Virus record (IMG/VR): IMGVR_UViG_3300010412_000003
Coordinates: 20,547 to 84,546 of that record
Strand: one strand, 5' to 3'
Origin: a virus
Length of the DNA stretch: 64,000 nucleotides
The notes under the pieces were generated by a model. That model did not search any database and was not told the origin of the DNA. It worked only from the letters and a program-made list of their open reading frames with translations. Position 1 is the first letter of the stretch. The number at the start of each line of letters is the position of its first letter. Positions 35,270 to 44,370 of this stretch are shown here, piece by piece. Position numbers and translations under genes: made by a program.

Positions 35270-36295
35270 TTAGCTGGCAGTTACAACTACATTAGCATCA
35301 ATCGTTGCCTTGGCAGTGATAGAGGCTTTTACAACTGCTGTTCCAGAAGAAACATAGGTCACAAGACCACTGGAAACTGTTACAACAGCAGGTGTATCTG
35401 ATGCCCATGTAATATCCGCATCAGGTGGAATAAATGGCGCACCAGTTTGCGGAACGGCATAAAGCACAAGTTGCTTAGTGCCACTTGCAATGGTGAAATC
35501 CCCACCCTGAATCGCAAGAGCAATAACTTCGTCATACCAGTTTGCACCATTAATAACTTCGATGATCTTTGCATATACAGGTTCATCAGTACAAGCACCT
35601 GTAGCAAGTTCATCAGATGCCAAAGCTCTAGCAGACAAAGGGGTAGACGACACACCATCTGCTGTCATTGAAATGCTGAAAGCACCAGTCAATGAAGCTT
35701 TTGGAACAATAATTTGAACCTCACCAATAACATTGGTTGCCGAATCCGAACTGTTCAATTGTGCAACCATAACCAGCCTTACAATGCTAGGAATAACATT
35801 AGCTGGAATGGTCACAGAACGAGCAGATGAATCCAAGGCGTAATATCTCACACACACAACATCATTTTCAGCACCAACGCCAGAAGTGAAGTTAGAGCCA
35901 GAGAATGTCACTCTTTCAACCGTACCATCTTGGAAAGTTACCCAACCATAGATGGAAGCACCTTGAATAGCCAGTGGTGTTCCAGTAACTGTACCAGTTG
36001 CACCAGCCCCCAATGTAATCGTTTCCTCAGTATAAATGTTAGAACCAGTTGCAATCTGTGCGCCCACAGAGTTAGCTAACAGGTCAAGATTCCACTGAGC
36101 ATCAGTGAGATTGATAGTTAATTCAGCAGTGTTATAATACACATATTGAAGCTGATTACCTCTACCAGCACGAACATCTGTGTTGCCAACGCTCGTTTCA
36201 ATCGAGCTATCAAGTAGAGTTTTCGCACTAAACAAAAGCACATCATTTTCATCATACGCATACACATCTGCAACTGACGTTAAAAATTTTCTCAT
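35270..36295 (-). CDS. Major tail protein with C-terminal Ig-like (Big_2) domain
   Basis: A 341-residue protein with clearly higher G+C and a different codon choice from most neighbours, as expected for an abundant virion protein. The first ~255 residues form the tube domain (VGNTDVRAGRGNQLQYVYYN, ELTINLTDAQWNLDLL). The last ~80 form an Ig-like Big_2 module (DITWASDTPAVVTVSSGLVT, GTAVVKASI) that would project from the tube surface. Its place between neck genes and tail chaperones supports the call. Confidence 0.78.
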   Translation of the reverse strand: MRKFLTSVADVYAYDENDVLLFSAKTLLDSSIETSVGNTDVRAGRGNQLQYVYYNTAELTINLTDAQWNLDLLANSVGAQIATGSNIYTEETITLGAGATGTVTGTPLAIQGASIYGWVTFQDGTVERVTFSGSNFTSGVGAENDVVCVRYYALDSSARSVTIPANVIPSIVRLVMVAQLNSSDSATNVIGEVQIIVPKASLTGAFSISMTADGVSSTPLSARALASDELATGACTDEPVYAKIIEVINGANWYDEVIALAIQGGDFTIASGTKQLVLYAVPQTGAPFIPPDADITWASDTPAVVTVSSGLVTYVSSGTAVVKASITAKATIDANVVVTAS

Positions 36296-36312
36296 TTAGC
36301 AATCCTCCTAAA

Positions 36313-37074
36313 TTATTTTTTTTGGTTCTCAAAATTAACTTGGCTTTGAATTTCATCAAGACCAATTGTTACACCTGCAAGCTTATCTTTATCCAAGTCT
36401 GCAAGCCAATGTTTTATAAATTTTTCATCTTTAAATTTTACCATTCCACTCATAGAAGCAGTAAGATAAATTTGATAATGAAGTTTATGATCTAGTCTTT
36501 CTATAATTTTGTTAAATTTTCGAATGCTTAGATTATAAATATCATCTATTTTAAAAGATGTAGAAATTAGAACAGCAACAACTAAGTCTTCAAGAGAACC
36601 CATTTTTGTTTGACTCATTTTTGCTTTTAGACGTTTTGCTTCCTCCATCTTGTCTCTAATTTCTTTTTGAATTGTTTCATCTGGTATCTCTACCATATTT
36701 TGTTCACAGATTATCAGCTTTATATTTTCAAAATCATCACTATCATAAGTTATTTTATCAACTAAGAATATTGGTTTAACATTTTCATTAAACTTAAGTT
36801 CAATTCTTGAGGAATCAATTCTTAAAACCATTGCCAAAAGTTCTTTAAACAATAATGCATATGGATTATCTTTTGTCGTATAACGATAAAGATATTCTAA
36901 ATATGTCATTGTAATAATTGAAACATCTGGAATGCTATTTTTTTCCATTAAAATTGATTGTACCAAAAAATAAAACTCATAATAATTATTCATTAAAGCT
37001 GGATATATTTTCAATCCTTTATATTCAACAGGAAGGTCGAATACAAGGTTTTTTTCGTAAACAGATTTTTCCAT
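36313..37074 (-). CDS. Hypothetical neck/tail module protein
   Basis: A 253-residue helical protein started at ATG 37074, directly after the upstream stop; an in-frame upstream start would overlap that gene by 56 nt. It has YPALMNNYYEFYFLVQSILM and a charged centre (EEAKRLKAKMSQTKMGS). I do not recognise the family. Large helical proteins in this slot in other Gram-positive phages are cytosolic assembly factors, so that is a possible role. Confidence 0.58.
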   Translation of the reverse strand: MEKSVYEKNLVFDLPVEYKGLKIYPALMNNYYEFYFLVQSILMEKNSIPDVSIITMTYLEYLYRYTTKDNPYALLFKELLAMVLRIDSSRIELKFNENVKPIFLVDKITYDSDDFENIKLIICEQNMVEIPDETIQKEIRDKMEEAKRLKAKMSQTKMGSLEDLVVAVLISTSFKIDDIYNLSIRKFNKIIERLDHKLHYQIYLTASMSGMVKFKDEKFIKHWLADLDKDKLAGVTIGLDEIQSQVNFENQKK

Positions 37075-37075
37075 G

Positions 37076-37633
37076 TTAACCTGACTTTGACGACATAAAT
37101 ATCTGTTTCCCCTTGAATGGAAGCTGACCAATTACGGAAAGTCTAGGTTGTTGACTTGTTAGCCTATCAAAAAATAACTTTCCAACAAGACCATCAATTT
37201 CAACCCCATTAAATGTTTTTAACAACTCTGTAGTAATAACATCAACTCTTGTTTTGTAGTTGCTAAGAGTGTTCATTTTATAATGAGAATATACCTCAAG
37301 ACTTACTGATACAGTTCCAACAGTTCTATTTTCTGGAAATATAACAATTGGAGAAATTCTCAAAATGCAATCTTCCCTTGTATGAACATCTGGACTTCCA
37401 TCATCTATAAAAACATTATATTTACTGGAATCATCTTGACCAGCATATATCAAACCACCTTTTTGCTCAAAAGTTAAGTTCGCATGTTTCCAAGCATCCC
37501 TATCATGATAAAAAAGAAGTTTCCAAATCATTTCATTATTCGCAACAAGATGTGAAACCATATTGTAAGCAATGCTATCGAAATGCTCATATAAGTTATA
37601 CCCAATTCTTGAATCATCAACATAATCTACCAT
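37076..37633 (-). CDS. Tail terminator or neck protein (tentative)
   Basis: A 185-residue protein whose ATG overlaps the preceding stop (TAATG), so it is co-translated with the Ig-domain neck protein. Mixed alpha/beta (CILRISPIVIFPENRTVGTV then SVSLEVYSHYKMNTL, TTELLKTFNGVEIDG), a pattern reminiscent of tail terminator folds. The assignment is from position and predicted fold only. Confidence 0.5.
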   Translation of the reverse strand: MVDYVDDSRIGYNLYEHFDSIAYNMVSHLVANNEMIWKLLFYHDRDAWKHANLTFEQKGGLIYAGQDDSSKYNVFIDDGSPDVHTREDCILRISPIVIFPENRTVGTVSVSLEVYSHYKMNTLSNYKTRVDVITTELLKTFNGVEIDGLVGKLFFDRLTSQQPRLSVIGQLPFKGKQIFMSSKSG

Positions 37634-38913
37634 TACCACATACCTCTAAGTTCTATTTCAAAATTTTTGATATGAATTCCAGAAGTACATTGAACAGTTA
37701 GAACATCATCTAAATATTTTTCTATATTATAAATGGAAAAATTATTTCCATCAATAACATTGAATTCATAATTTTCAGATGGAACTGTTCCAGAATTTAG
37801 AACAAAAGAAAATGTGTCTGCTTGTATAGCACCATTAAGATACAAACTAGCAGAAAATACTTTTGTGTCTGTCTCAAGAACGTAATTCTGATTTGGAGAA
37901 ATAACAACTTGATATTCATTTACTGGTGCTACAGTCACAGATATAGCGCATGTATCAAAAACATATGAATTATTTGCAATTGAGCATGTAATTGTGCAAC
38001 TTCCCTCAGAAACAAATGTAACTAATCCATTACTATCCACTGTTGCAATCTTTGCATCAGAAGAAGACCAAGATAATGATTTTTCAACTGTTTTTCCATT
38101 CAGTGTTACAACAGAATAGAGTTGAATTTGATCTGATGGATTTCCACTCAAAGAAGAATTTGATAACTCAAGAACATATGTGTTATCATTATATTCAGCA
38201 ATTCCATTAACCAGATCATCAGTGTCTGGATTGACATAATCTGCATTTAATGTAAGAATTAAATATCCAGCCAATGTATTGCTATCAAGTGTAGACAAAT
38301 TATTAAAATTTTCTATACCACCACCCATGACTCTATATGCTGTCCAATTATTCGGATTGCCAAATAAAAATCTTTGATTTGCTTGAATTGTGTTTGTATT
38401 AGAATTTAACTGTGTAGCTATTCTTAACATACCAGATGGACTAACCACTTTAGAGCCAGCAGTTGCATAGTCCCTGTTTTCCTTAATTCCATAATCAATA
38501 GCACATGGATAAGAAAAAACAGCACCATCTTCCGTTACCCACCTTAGAAGATTATTGCACCTTCTTACAACAGCACTGGTATGAAGACTTGACTTGCTTG
38601 TAATATTTATAACAATCCAATAATTATCATCAAAAATATAATACCAACCAAGTGACACTTGATGGTCTATGTCCTTAAATAGCAAAACCTTATAATCATC
38701 ACCTTGAGGCATACCAGTTCTTCCAAAAACAACATTGTTGATTCTAACATCAATTTCTTTATATTCACCAGATGCAAATTCAGTTTCCTCTTGTATTGTG
38801 TACCAATCAGAAGACCTATAAAATAATTCATCAACTGCCTTCTGGTATGCCTCTCTTTTTTGATCTTTTGGAGTTTGAGATAAGTAACTGTTATAAGCAT
38901 CTAAATATTTCAT
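37633..38913 (-). CDS. Neck/head-tail joining protein with Ig-like domains
   Basis: A 426-residue protein. The N-terminal ~225 residues resemble phage neck proteins (SLGWYYIFDDNYWIVINITS, RRCNNLLRWVTEDGAVFSYP). Residues ~245-330 form a Big_2 Ig-like domain (KSLSWSSSDAKIATVDSNGL, GSCTITCSI). The C-terminal ~90 may be a second beta-sandwich. Ig-like additions to neck and tail proteins often mediate weak carbohydrate binding. Coupled to the following gene. Confidence 0.65.
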   Translation of the reverse strand: MKYLDAYNSYLSQTPKDQKREAYQKAVDELFYRSSDWYTIQEETEFASGEYKEIDVRINNVVFGRTGMPQGDDYKVLLFKDIDHQVSLGWYYIFDDNYWIVINITSKSSLHTSAVVRRCNNLLRWVTEDGAVFSYPCAIDYGIKENRDYATAGSKVVSPSGMLRIATQLNSNTNTIQANQRFLFGNPNNWTAYRVMGGGIENFNNLSTLDSNTLAGYLILTLNADYVNPDTDDLVNGIAEYNDNTYVLELSNSSLSGNPSDQIQLYSVVTLNGKTVEKSLSWSSSDAKIATVDSNGLVTFVSEGSCTITCSIANNSYVFDTCAISVTVAPVNEYQVVISPNQNYVLETDTKVFSASLYLNGAIQADTFSFVLNSGTVPSENYEFNVIDGNNFSIYNIEKYLDDVLTVQCTSGIHIKNFEIELRGMW

Positions 38914-38915
38914 TA

Positions 38916-39374
38916 TTAAACTCCAAACTCACCACTTGCCCATGAAGACCAATCAACCTTTCTAAATTGATAATCAACAAGCATTTGCGAACATTCTTCT
39001 GTTAACATAATAAGGAAATCTTGTTTTGATTTTAAATTTTGTGCCTCAGAGTAATGTTTGAAATCACGATCTGTAAGATTTAAATTCATTTGCAAAACAT
39101 CTTTTACTTCTTTGGCTAACCAAAACTTAACCATATATTTAGATAAAATGATCTGATTCTCTTCATCCAAATCAAAGCTAAAAGTTCCATTTGCATCATC
39201 CCTGTCAGTCAAATCTTGAGTGCAGTTATGAACAAATTCACCTATTGCCAAAACAAGAAATCCCTGTAAATATGTTTCAAAATCTGTGTCAGATAGGTTA
39301 TATAAATCAACAAGCGAATAATCTTTTATTTGTTGCATAAACAGATCATATACATCCGTATAAGGTGTTGCCAT
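38916..39374 (-). CDS. Head-tail connector-like protein
   Basis: A 152-residue helical protein (LQGFLVLAIGEFVHNCTQDL, KYMVKFWLAKEVKDVLQMNL, FLIMLTEECSQMLVDYQFRK). It lies just downstream of the capsid genes, where head-completion proteins are found. AGGAG precedes the ATG. The family is not certain. Confidence 0.6.
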   Translation of the reverse strand: MATPYTDVYDLFMQQIKDYSLVDLYNLSDTDFETYLQGFLVLAIGEFVHNCTQDLTDRDDANGTFSFDLDEENQIILSKYMVKFWLAKEVKDVLQMNLNLTDRDFKHYSEAQNLKSKQDFLIMLTEECSQMLVDYQFRKVDWSSWASGEFGV

Positions 39375-39413
39375 ATATATCTCCTAACTAACATATTTAA
39401 AATATGTTATATT

Positions 39414-40013
39414 TTATTCTTGTAATCTATTCTGTTTTAAATCCTCAGATGCCTCCACAAAACTAAATCCAGCTTTCTGTGAAATTGCTGAAATTAAATT
39501 CATATTCAAAACTTCACCATCTGCTAATTTATTTACAATCATGGTATGAATAAGCTCTTTTTGTCTTGGGTTTGCAGAAGCATAAATTTCTAATGCAGAT
39601 GCATCAGCATTTGTATCAAAAATTTTAACAATCTGATCTTCCCCAATAATTTTTTCATAAGCTTCATAAAGACCATGTTCTCTAATTACTCTCGAATCAG
39701 CAATATAGAAAAATCCAGATTCAAGAAATCCACTATTATTTTCCATGATCAAAACAAGATCAGAATATAAAAATTTCTTTCTTTCACCAAATCTTTTAAA
39801 TGTAAAAACTTTTCCTCTGCCAAACCCCAATGTAGATAATGTTAGCTGGACAGGGCATAAGCTGATTACAGTAATATAATCATCTGGTCTAAGTTTTTCT
39901 ACCTGCTGTTCCCCCTCTAATTCAAGCAAACGTGCTTGAAGTCTTTCAACCTCTTGAAGTAATTCATCCTTCTTAAGAGAAGAGAGGTTTTGTGTTTCAT
40001 TTTTCGTGTTCAT
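39414..40013 (-). CDS. Hypothetical head-module protein
   Basis: A 199-residue protein. The second of two tandem ATGs is better spaced from AAAGGA. An N-terminal coiled coil (KKDELLQEVERLQARLLELE) precedes an alpha/beta domain (YITVISLCPVQLTLSTLGFG, FLESGFFYIADSRVIREHGL). No family is recognised. Located after the major capsid gene, it may be a head-completion protein. Confidence 0.58.
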   Translation of the reverse strand: MNTKNETQNLSSLKKDELLQEVERLQARLLELEGEQQVEKLRPDDYITVISLCPVQLTLSTLGFGRGKVFTFKRFGERKKFLYSDLVLIMENNSGFLESGFFYIADSRVIREHGLYEAYEKIIGEDQIVKIFDTNADASALEIYASANPRQKELIHTMIVNKLADGEVLNMNLISAISQKAGFSFVEASEDLKQNRLQE

Positions 40014-40047
40014 CATATCCTTTAGAATTTAAAATTTATTTTATTTT

Positions 40048-40078
40048 ATCTTGGTGGGGTTTTTCACCCCACCAAGAT
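40048..40078 (-). terminator. 13-bp perfect hairpin after the major capsid gene
   Basis: ATCTTGGTGGGGT (40048-40060) pairs exactly with 40066-40078 around a 5-base loop that reads GAAAA on the minus strand. The downstream sequence is AT-rich but not a clean U-tract. It may be a partial terminator or stabiliser that sets high capsid mRNA relative to the next genes. Confidence 0.7.
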
Positions 40079-40094
40079 TTGCACCTTGCAAAAA

Positions 40095-41213
40095 CTAGGC
40101 AAGCGTGATGATACCAGCCAAAGCATTTGTTGCAATAGCAGTACCCCAAGCTTTGTAAAGAGTTGCATCCTGAGTCAAATTTGCTCTGTCATACATACCA
40201 GAAACATTGCTAAGAGTTGCACCTTCAAGAACCAGTTTCACCAGTTTGTTAGCAGACGGAGACAGAACATAAACATTGTTATCATCAAGCATCAGCTTGA
40301 ATTCAGTTCTCCAATCAGCAACTTGAGGCAAAGCCATTACATCATAACCAAAAGCAGTTCTGATGTAGCCGACTTTCACAAAATCGCTCTGGAAATCATA
40401 GCGATAATTTGAATCTGCTGGAAGAATGTTCTGCAAAGCAAGCTGAGTACCAGCAACAATTGCTCTCTGACCACCATTCCAAGCAGAAACCTTCTGAGCC
40501 AAAGCAACAAGGGTTGCCTGAGTGTATCCAGCATATCTCAAAGCATCATCACCAGCATTGTCAAGAGCTTCCATAGCAGTATTGAAAACAGAAAAGACAT
40601 CACGAGTCACTTCGCTTTCAATTGACATAATAGCCTTGGCAACAAATTCTGCCAACGATTCTTTTCCAGCCAAAACTTTGTAAAGAGCAACCTGAACACT
40701 GATCTGACGATTTTCAGGAAGAACAGTCACCTGTCCAGAAAATTGTTTTCTCATTTCAGCAGTTCTCTGCGCTCTGCCAGCCTTGCTGATTACAAACAGG
40801 TCTCTTGGCTTGACTTCAAAAGAAGCACTATCACCAAAACCAATAGCTCTAACATCAGTATACAGACCGATTGACTCGATCAGAGACTGAGGAAGAACCA
40901 TATCAATCATTGCAGAAATAACTGCAAAGGTAGCCCAACGAATTGAAGGGTGATTTGCCCACTGCTCAATTGGGAAAGCATCCAGTGTCGAAACACTGGC
41001 ATGTTTCATAATTTCATTTTTAAGAGCAAGATTCATTTGCTCTTCTTTCTCAGCAAAAGAGATAGGTGTACCATCTTCTTTCACTTTCATAAATTCAACA
41101 TTAGTCGCACCATTCAGTGCTTTATAATGATTCCAATAATCTTGAAACATAATATATGGTTTCAAGCCTTCGTCACCTAATGCAAAAGTTTTAATGTTAT
41201 CGGGAACTCTCAT
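40095..41213 (-). CDS. Major capsid protein
   Basis: A 372-residue protein in the position expected for the shell protein, after protease-scaffold and decoration genes. It has HK97-like features: an N-terminal helical arm, GLYTDVRAIGFGDSASFEVK and FVISKAGRAQRT in the E-loop region, and LALQNILPADSNYRYDFQSD toward the A-domain. Composition is markedly richer in G+C and in Ala than the surrounding genes, typical of a very highly expressed protein. No separate delta domain is visible because the scaffold is fused to the protease. Confidence 0.85.
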   Translation of the reverse strand: MRVPDNIKTFALGDEGLKPYIMFQDYWNHYKALNGATNVEFMKVKEDGTPISFAEKEEQMNLALKNEIMKHASVSTLDAFPIEQWANHPSIRWATFAVISAMIDMVLPQSLIESIGLYTDVRAIGFGDSASFEVKPRDLFVISKAGRAQRTAEMRKQFSGQVTVLPENRQISVQVALYKVLAGKESLAEFVAKAIMSIESEVTRDVFSVFNTAMEALDNAGDDALRYAGYTQATLVALAQKVSAWNGGQRAIVAGTQLALQNILPADSNYRYDFQSDFVKVGYIRTAFGYDVMALPQVADWRTEFKLMLDDNNVYVLSPSANKLVKLVLEGATLSNVSGMYDRANLTQDATLYKAWGTAIATNALAGIITLA

Positions 41214-41270
41214 GTATAAATCCTCCTAAATCCTTCATCAATATTATATTTGTATATATGGTAAAAACCA

Positions 41271-41804
41271 CTAAGCAATTGCTACAACTTCAAATTGGTA
41301 AGCGGTAACTCTCTGAGTTCCGATAGAACCAAGACCGATTGAAATATAGGTCGTTCCAAGCAATTTGAGGGATAGACCAGACACTGCGCTTGCACCCCAA
41401 TTCAACTGATAATCGGCATTGGTTGCAACAACAAAAGTGTTGGTTGATTTAGTGCCAGTAATTACATCATCAGTTAAAGTGATAATATCACCAATCTGAG
41501 GTTTGAAGCATGAAATTGGGTCTCCAATAGCATGAGCAAAGTTACGTGGGTCAGGGTCGAGACCTCTATACTGAGCATTCGTGTCAACGATTTCAGGCGA
41601 GTATGCCATCCACAGATGAGTCAAATTAGCACCAGTTGCAGGTTGAACTGCTGTCCACATTTCAGTTTCACCTTCGCCAGTTTCTTTTCCAGAAAGAGCA
41701 AACACCATACCATTCTCAATCAGTGCGCTCGATTTTGCGGTTCTGTTCAAAGCATCAATATTCATTGCCTGAACTTTATCTAAAACTACTACTCCATAAG
41801 CCAT
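41271..41804 (-). CDS. Capsid decoration / head protein
   Basis: A 177-residue beta-rich protein with codon use like the major capsid protein, indicating high expression. It starts MAYGVVVLDKVQAMNIDAL and has IGDIITLTDDVITGTKSTNT. Located between the protease-scaffold and major capsid genes, the usual place of decoration proteins. The family is not recognised from sequence alone. Confidence 0.65.
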   Translation of the reverse strand: MAYGVVVLDKVQAMNIDALNRTAKSSALIENGMVFALSGKETGEGETEMWTAVQPATGANLTHLWMAYSPEIVDTNAQYRGLDPDPRNFAHAIGDPISCFKPQIGDIITLTDDVITGTKSTNTFVVATNADYQLNWGASAVSGLSLKLLGTTYISIGLGSIGTQRVTAYQFEVVAIA

Positions 41805-41824
41805 AATTTAAAATCCTCCTAAAA

Positions 41825-43633
41825 TTATTTCCATAAACTTTTATGATTTTCCGATTTGCCAGAGTCAAACGGCATACCGATTACGATAAAATCTTTATTT
41901 TTTTTATCCTTGCCAATGCTGGATTCAAATGCCATTGATCTGACATAATTTTTCCAAGCATCCAGAGTGTCAAGAGAATATTCTTGTGATTTAACACGAA
42001 TCTCTGCAATCTGTTCTGATGTAAGAAATTCCGAAACTTCTGATACAATCTGCTCTACCTGAAATTCGAACTGTTTCTTTTCAACAGCTTCTTTATATTC
42101 TCGAAGCTCTTTTGCTTCTTCTTCAACAAAAACAAACTTTGCAAACAAAGAATTTACAAAACCAATCATTTCCTTAGAAATCTGTAATTCTTTTACTTCG
42201 CTTGCAACACCATCACCAACAAGTTCAAAGAGTTTTTCAGAATATTCCAAAGATTCAAGTGTCATATAAGGTTCTTCATCTTCTTCACTCTCTTCCTTTT
42301 CTTCTTCCTTCTCTTCCTCTTCTTCCTCTGCCATTTCAGTTTCTTGAGGCTTTTCTTCCTCTTCCTCTGCCATTTCAGTTTCTTGAGGTTCTTCTTGAGG
42401 CTTTTCTTCCTCAAATTCTACGTTGGTTTCTACTGGCGTGTCTTGAGTTTCTTGAAGTTCATCCTCGGTCTCGAAGACCTTTTTCTCTTCCTTTTCCATA
42501 AAACTCATTTCCTCCGTTTTTTCTGTGGGCATATCATCAATACTATTTTTCTTTATCCATTTCCCATTTTTTACAATGTGGGTTTTTTTGAAATTAGAAA
42601 TTGCAATTGCCCATCCGTTTTTTTCGCCATCTACGCCAATTGCTTCTGCTTGCCTCGCAATTGAGTTGGCTTGAGCTAATGTAACAGGGGGTTCAATTCC
42701 CCTGATTGCTGAATTAGCCTCTTTTAAACTTTTATAAACAAACATTTTGTTAATTTTTCCCATGTCAATGTCTCTGATTTCAGATTGTAAATCAGAAGAC
42801 CATTCCATTCCAGCACTCCCCCCATGAAGAATATAATCTAAAAATTTTTCACCATCCTCTTCAAATGGAACAGATTCAAGATTAGAAAAATACCCACTTA
42901 AATATTTTATTTTTTGTGGGGTAGCGAACTTTCTCTGTGATAAGAATTTTGCTGTGGAGACAGCAACACTCGTACCACGATAAGATTGATTTTTTCTAAG
43001 CTCCAATCCCCTTAGTGCATTTTTTTTAACTTGTTCTGGAATTGAAAAGTTCAATCTTGAGTATTTGCTAAAAAATTCTTCCTTATCCTCTTCTTCTTGA
43101 AAGCTTAGAATTTGGACATGAGCATTTGGACTTGCTTCTGTTACATATTTTCCAAGAACAGCTATTGCAGTATATGAAAAATCAAGCATCTTTTCTAGTC
43201 CAGTTTTTTCATCTTTCTCTGTCTCGAATAATTCCATTTCAACAGAAACTTTTCTTTTATTCTCAAGGTCTCTTTTGAAAACACTCATAAATTTCCTAGA
43301 GTATCTTTTCCATATTTTTGCAATGACCATAAGACCAATTCTTCCATCTTCTAATTCTTCAAAGCTGGCACTATTGGGAACAACAAATCCAGCAATAAAT
43401 GGTTGTTTTGCATGACCTTTGAAATCTTCGAACATATCATCATAATCAAAAACAACTGGTTTTTCAAAAATTGTGGGTGCTGTTCTTTGCAATGTTTCAA
43501 TATCACAGGTCATTTCATGTCTGTTTACACCACTGGAAAAAGCATGTATTTTGGCAACAGCAAAGTTTGGGTCTGACGCTTCGGAAATTTCTTCAACACT
43601 ATTTATTTCAAATGCAATCTTTTTATTCGTCAT
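41825..43633 (-). CDS. Prohead protease-scaffold fusion with acidic repeat region
   Basis: A 602-residue protein. Residues ~1-180 look like a phage prohead protease (FIAGFVVPN, with His in FKGHAKQ and Ser in KVSVEMEL as likely catalytic residues). Residues ~205-300 hold a domain often seen in phage scaffold-type proteins (ALRGLELRKNQSYRGTSVAV, HGGSAGMEWSSDL). Residues ~320-365 contain ANSIARQAEAIGVDG and GWAIAISNFKKTHIV. An extremely acidic repeat tract (~390-450) then leads to a helical C-terminus (ELREYKEAVEKKQFEFQVEQ) that would be the scaffold core. The protease is expected to digest its own scaffold during maturation. Confidence 0.72.
   Translation of the reverse strand: MTNKKIAFEINSVEEISEASDPNFAVAKIHAFSSGVNRHEMTCDIETLQRTAPTIFEKPVVFDYDDMFEDFKGHAKQPFIAGFVVPNSASFEELEDGRIGLMVIAKIWKRYSRKFMSVFKRDLENKRKVSVEMELFETEKDEKTGLEKMLDFSYTAIAVLGKYVTEASPNAHVQILSFQEEEDKEEFFSKYSRLNFSIPEQVKKNALRGLELRKNQSYRGTSVAVSTAKFLSQRKFATPQKIKYLSGYFSNLESVPFEEDGEKFLDYILHGGSAGMEWSSDLQSEIRDIDMGKINKMFVYKSLKEANSAIRGIEPPVTLAQANSIARQAEAIGVDGEKNGWAIAISNFKKTHIVKNGKWIKKNSIDDMPTEKTEEMSFMEKEEKKVFETEDELQETQDTPVETNVEFEEEKPQEEPQETEMAEEEEEKPQETEMAEEEEEEKEEEKEESEEDEEPYMTLESLEYSEKLFELVGDGVASEVKELQISKEMIGFVNSLFAKFVFVEEEAKELREYKEAVEKKQFEFQVEQIVSEVSEFLTSEQIAEIRVKSQEYSLDTLDAWKNYVRSMAFESSIGKDKKNKDFIVIGMPFDSGKSENHKSLWK
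42322..42388 (-). repeat. 39-bp period direct repeat encoding acidic tract
   Basis: A 28-base sequence at 42322-42349 recurs exactly at 42361-42388, a period of 39 bases (13 codons). It encodes repeats of EEEEEKPQETEMA in the scaffold-protease fusion. It is a likely slippage or expansion site. Confidence 0.8.
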
Positions 43634-43641
43634 TAAACCTC

Positions 43642-43839
43642 CTACAACTTTACTACCATTTTAATATAAAATGGCGCACTACCATATACAGACAAAAACT
43701 TTTTTGTTTTCTTAAAAATATATCTATTATCTTTTATTGAAAATAGGGGAACTCCCCTTTTTATAAAATAATCAGATACCAATTTTGTACAACTTGCATA
43801 GTTTTCATCCAAAATATATTTTTCTGGATTAATTATCAT
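43642..43839 (-). CDS. Hypothetical small basic protein
   Basis: A 65-residue basic protein with AGGAGGT 7 nt before the ATG. It is short, with SIKDNRYIFKKTKKFLSVYG and a hydrophobic end. It sits between the ferritin and the protease-scaffold gene. Function unknown. Confidence 0.55.
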   Translation of the reverse strand: MIINPEKYILDENYASCTKLVSDYFIKRGVPLFSIKDNRYIFKKTKKFLSVYGSAPFYIKMVVKL

Positions 43840-43850
43840 TTAAATACCTC

Positions 43851-44336
43851 CTAACCTAAAGAGGCATCATATAACAATATTGCTTTCCAGTCATTACCAA
43901 GTATTTCAGCCTTATCTAAAAATGTAAGTGCCTCTTCATACTCATGTTGTTGAAGTGAAATCATTTCTCTAATTTTTTCCTCAACAACAGGATTTCTTTC
44001 ATCAATTGCCAACTCTTTGATAACATTCAAACTTTCTGTAGTTTGTATTTCCCTATCAGCATACATTTTTGCTATCTCCATAAAAGAGACTTCACCCAAC
44101 CTAAATTCATCTATTGTTGGAGCATCAAATGGGGAGTTTAAATCTGTTAGCAAATTTAAAATAATTTGAGCATGATTTTGTTCTTCCTGATGTTGACCTT
44201 GAAATAATTTGGCAATATTATCAAGACCTTTATTTTTAAAAAAAGCCATGATTGTAATATATATATGTGAGTTGAAAACTTCATGTCCCCATTGTTCAAT
44301 TAGGGCATTGTTTAGCTCTTCACTTATTAATCTCAT
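43851..44336 (-). CDS. Ferritin (non-haem iron storage protein)
   Basis: A 161-residue four-helix protein that aligns along its length with bacterial FtnA. It has NALIEQWGHEVFNSHIYITI (ferroxidase Glu19), QHQEEQNHAQIIL (Glu52 and His55 in the ExxH motif), YADREIQTTESL (Glu96) and SLQQHEYEEALTFL (the fourth-helix Gln/Glu group). All iron-binding positions of the di-iron site seem to be kept, so it may be functional. It would oxidise and store iron as a 24-mer or, if incorporated in the head, sit in the virion. Location between portal and protease genes is unexpected. Confidence 0.85.
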   Translation of the reverse strand: MRLISEELNNALIEQWGHEVFNSHIYITIMAFFKNKGLDNIAKLFQGQHQEEQNHAQIILNLLTDLNSPFDAPTIDEFRLGEVSFMEIAKMYADREIQTTESLNVIKELAIDERNPVVEEKIREMISLQQHEYEEALTFLDKAEILGNDWKAILLYDASLG

Positions 44337-44370
44337 TATGATCTCACTTTCAATTTGGTAAAATCTCCTT

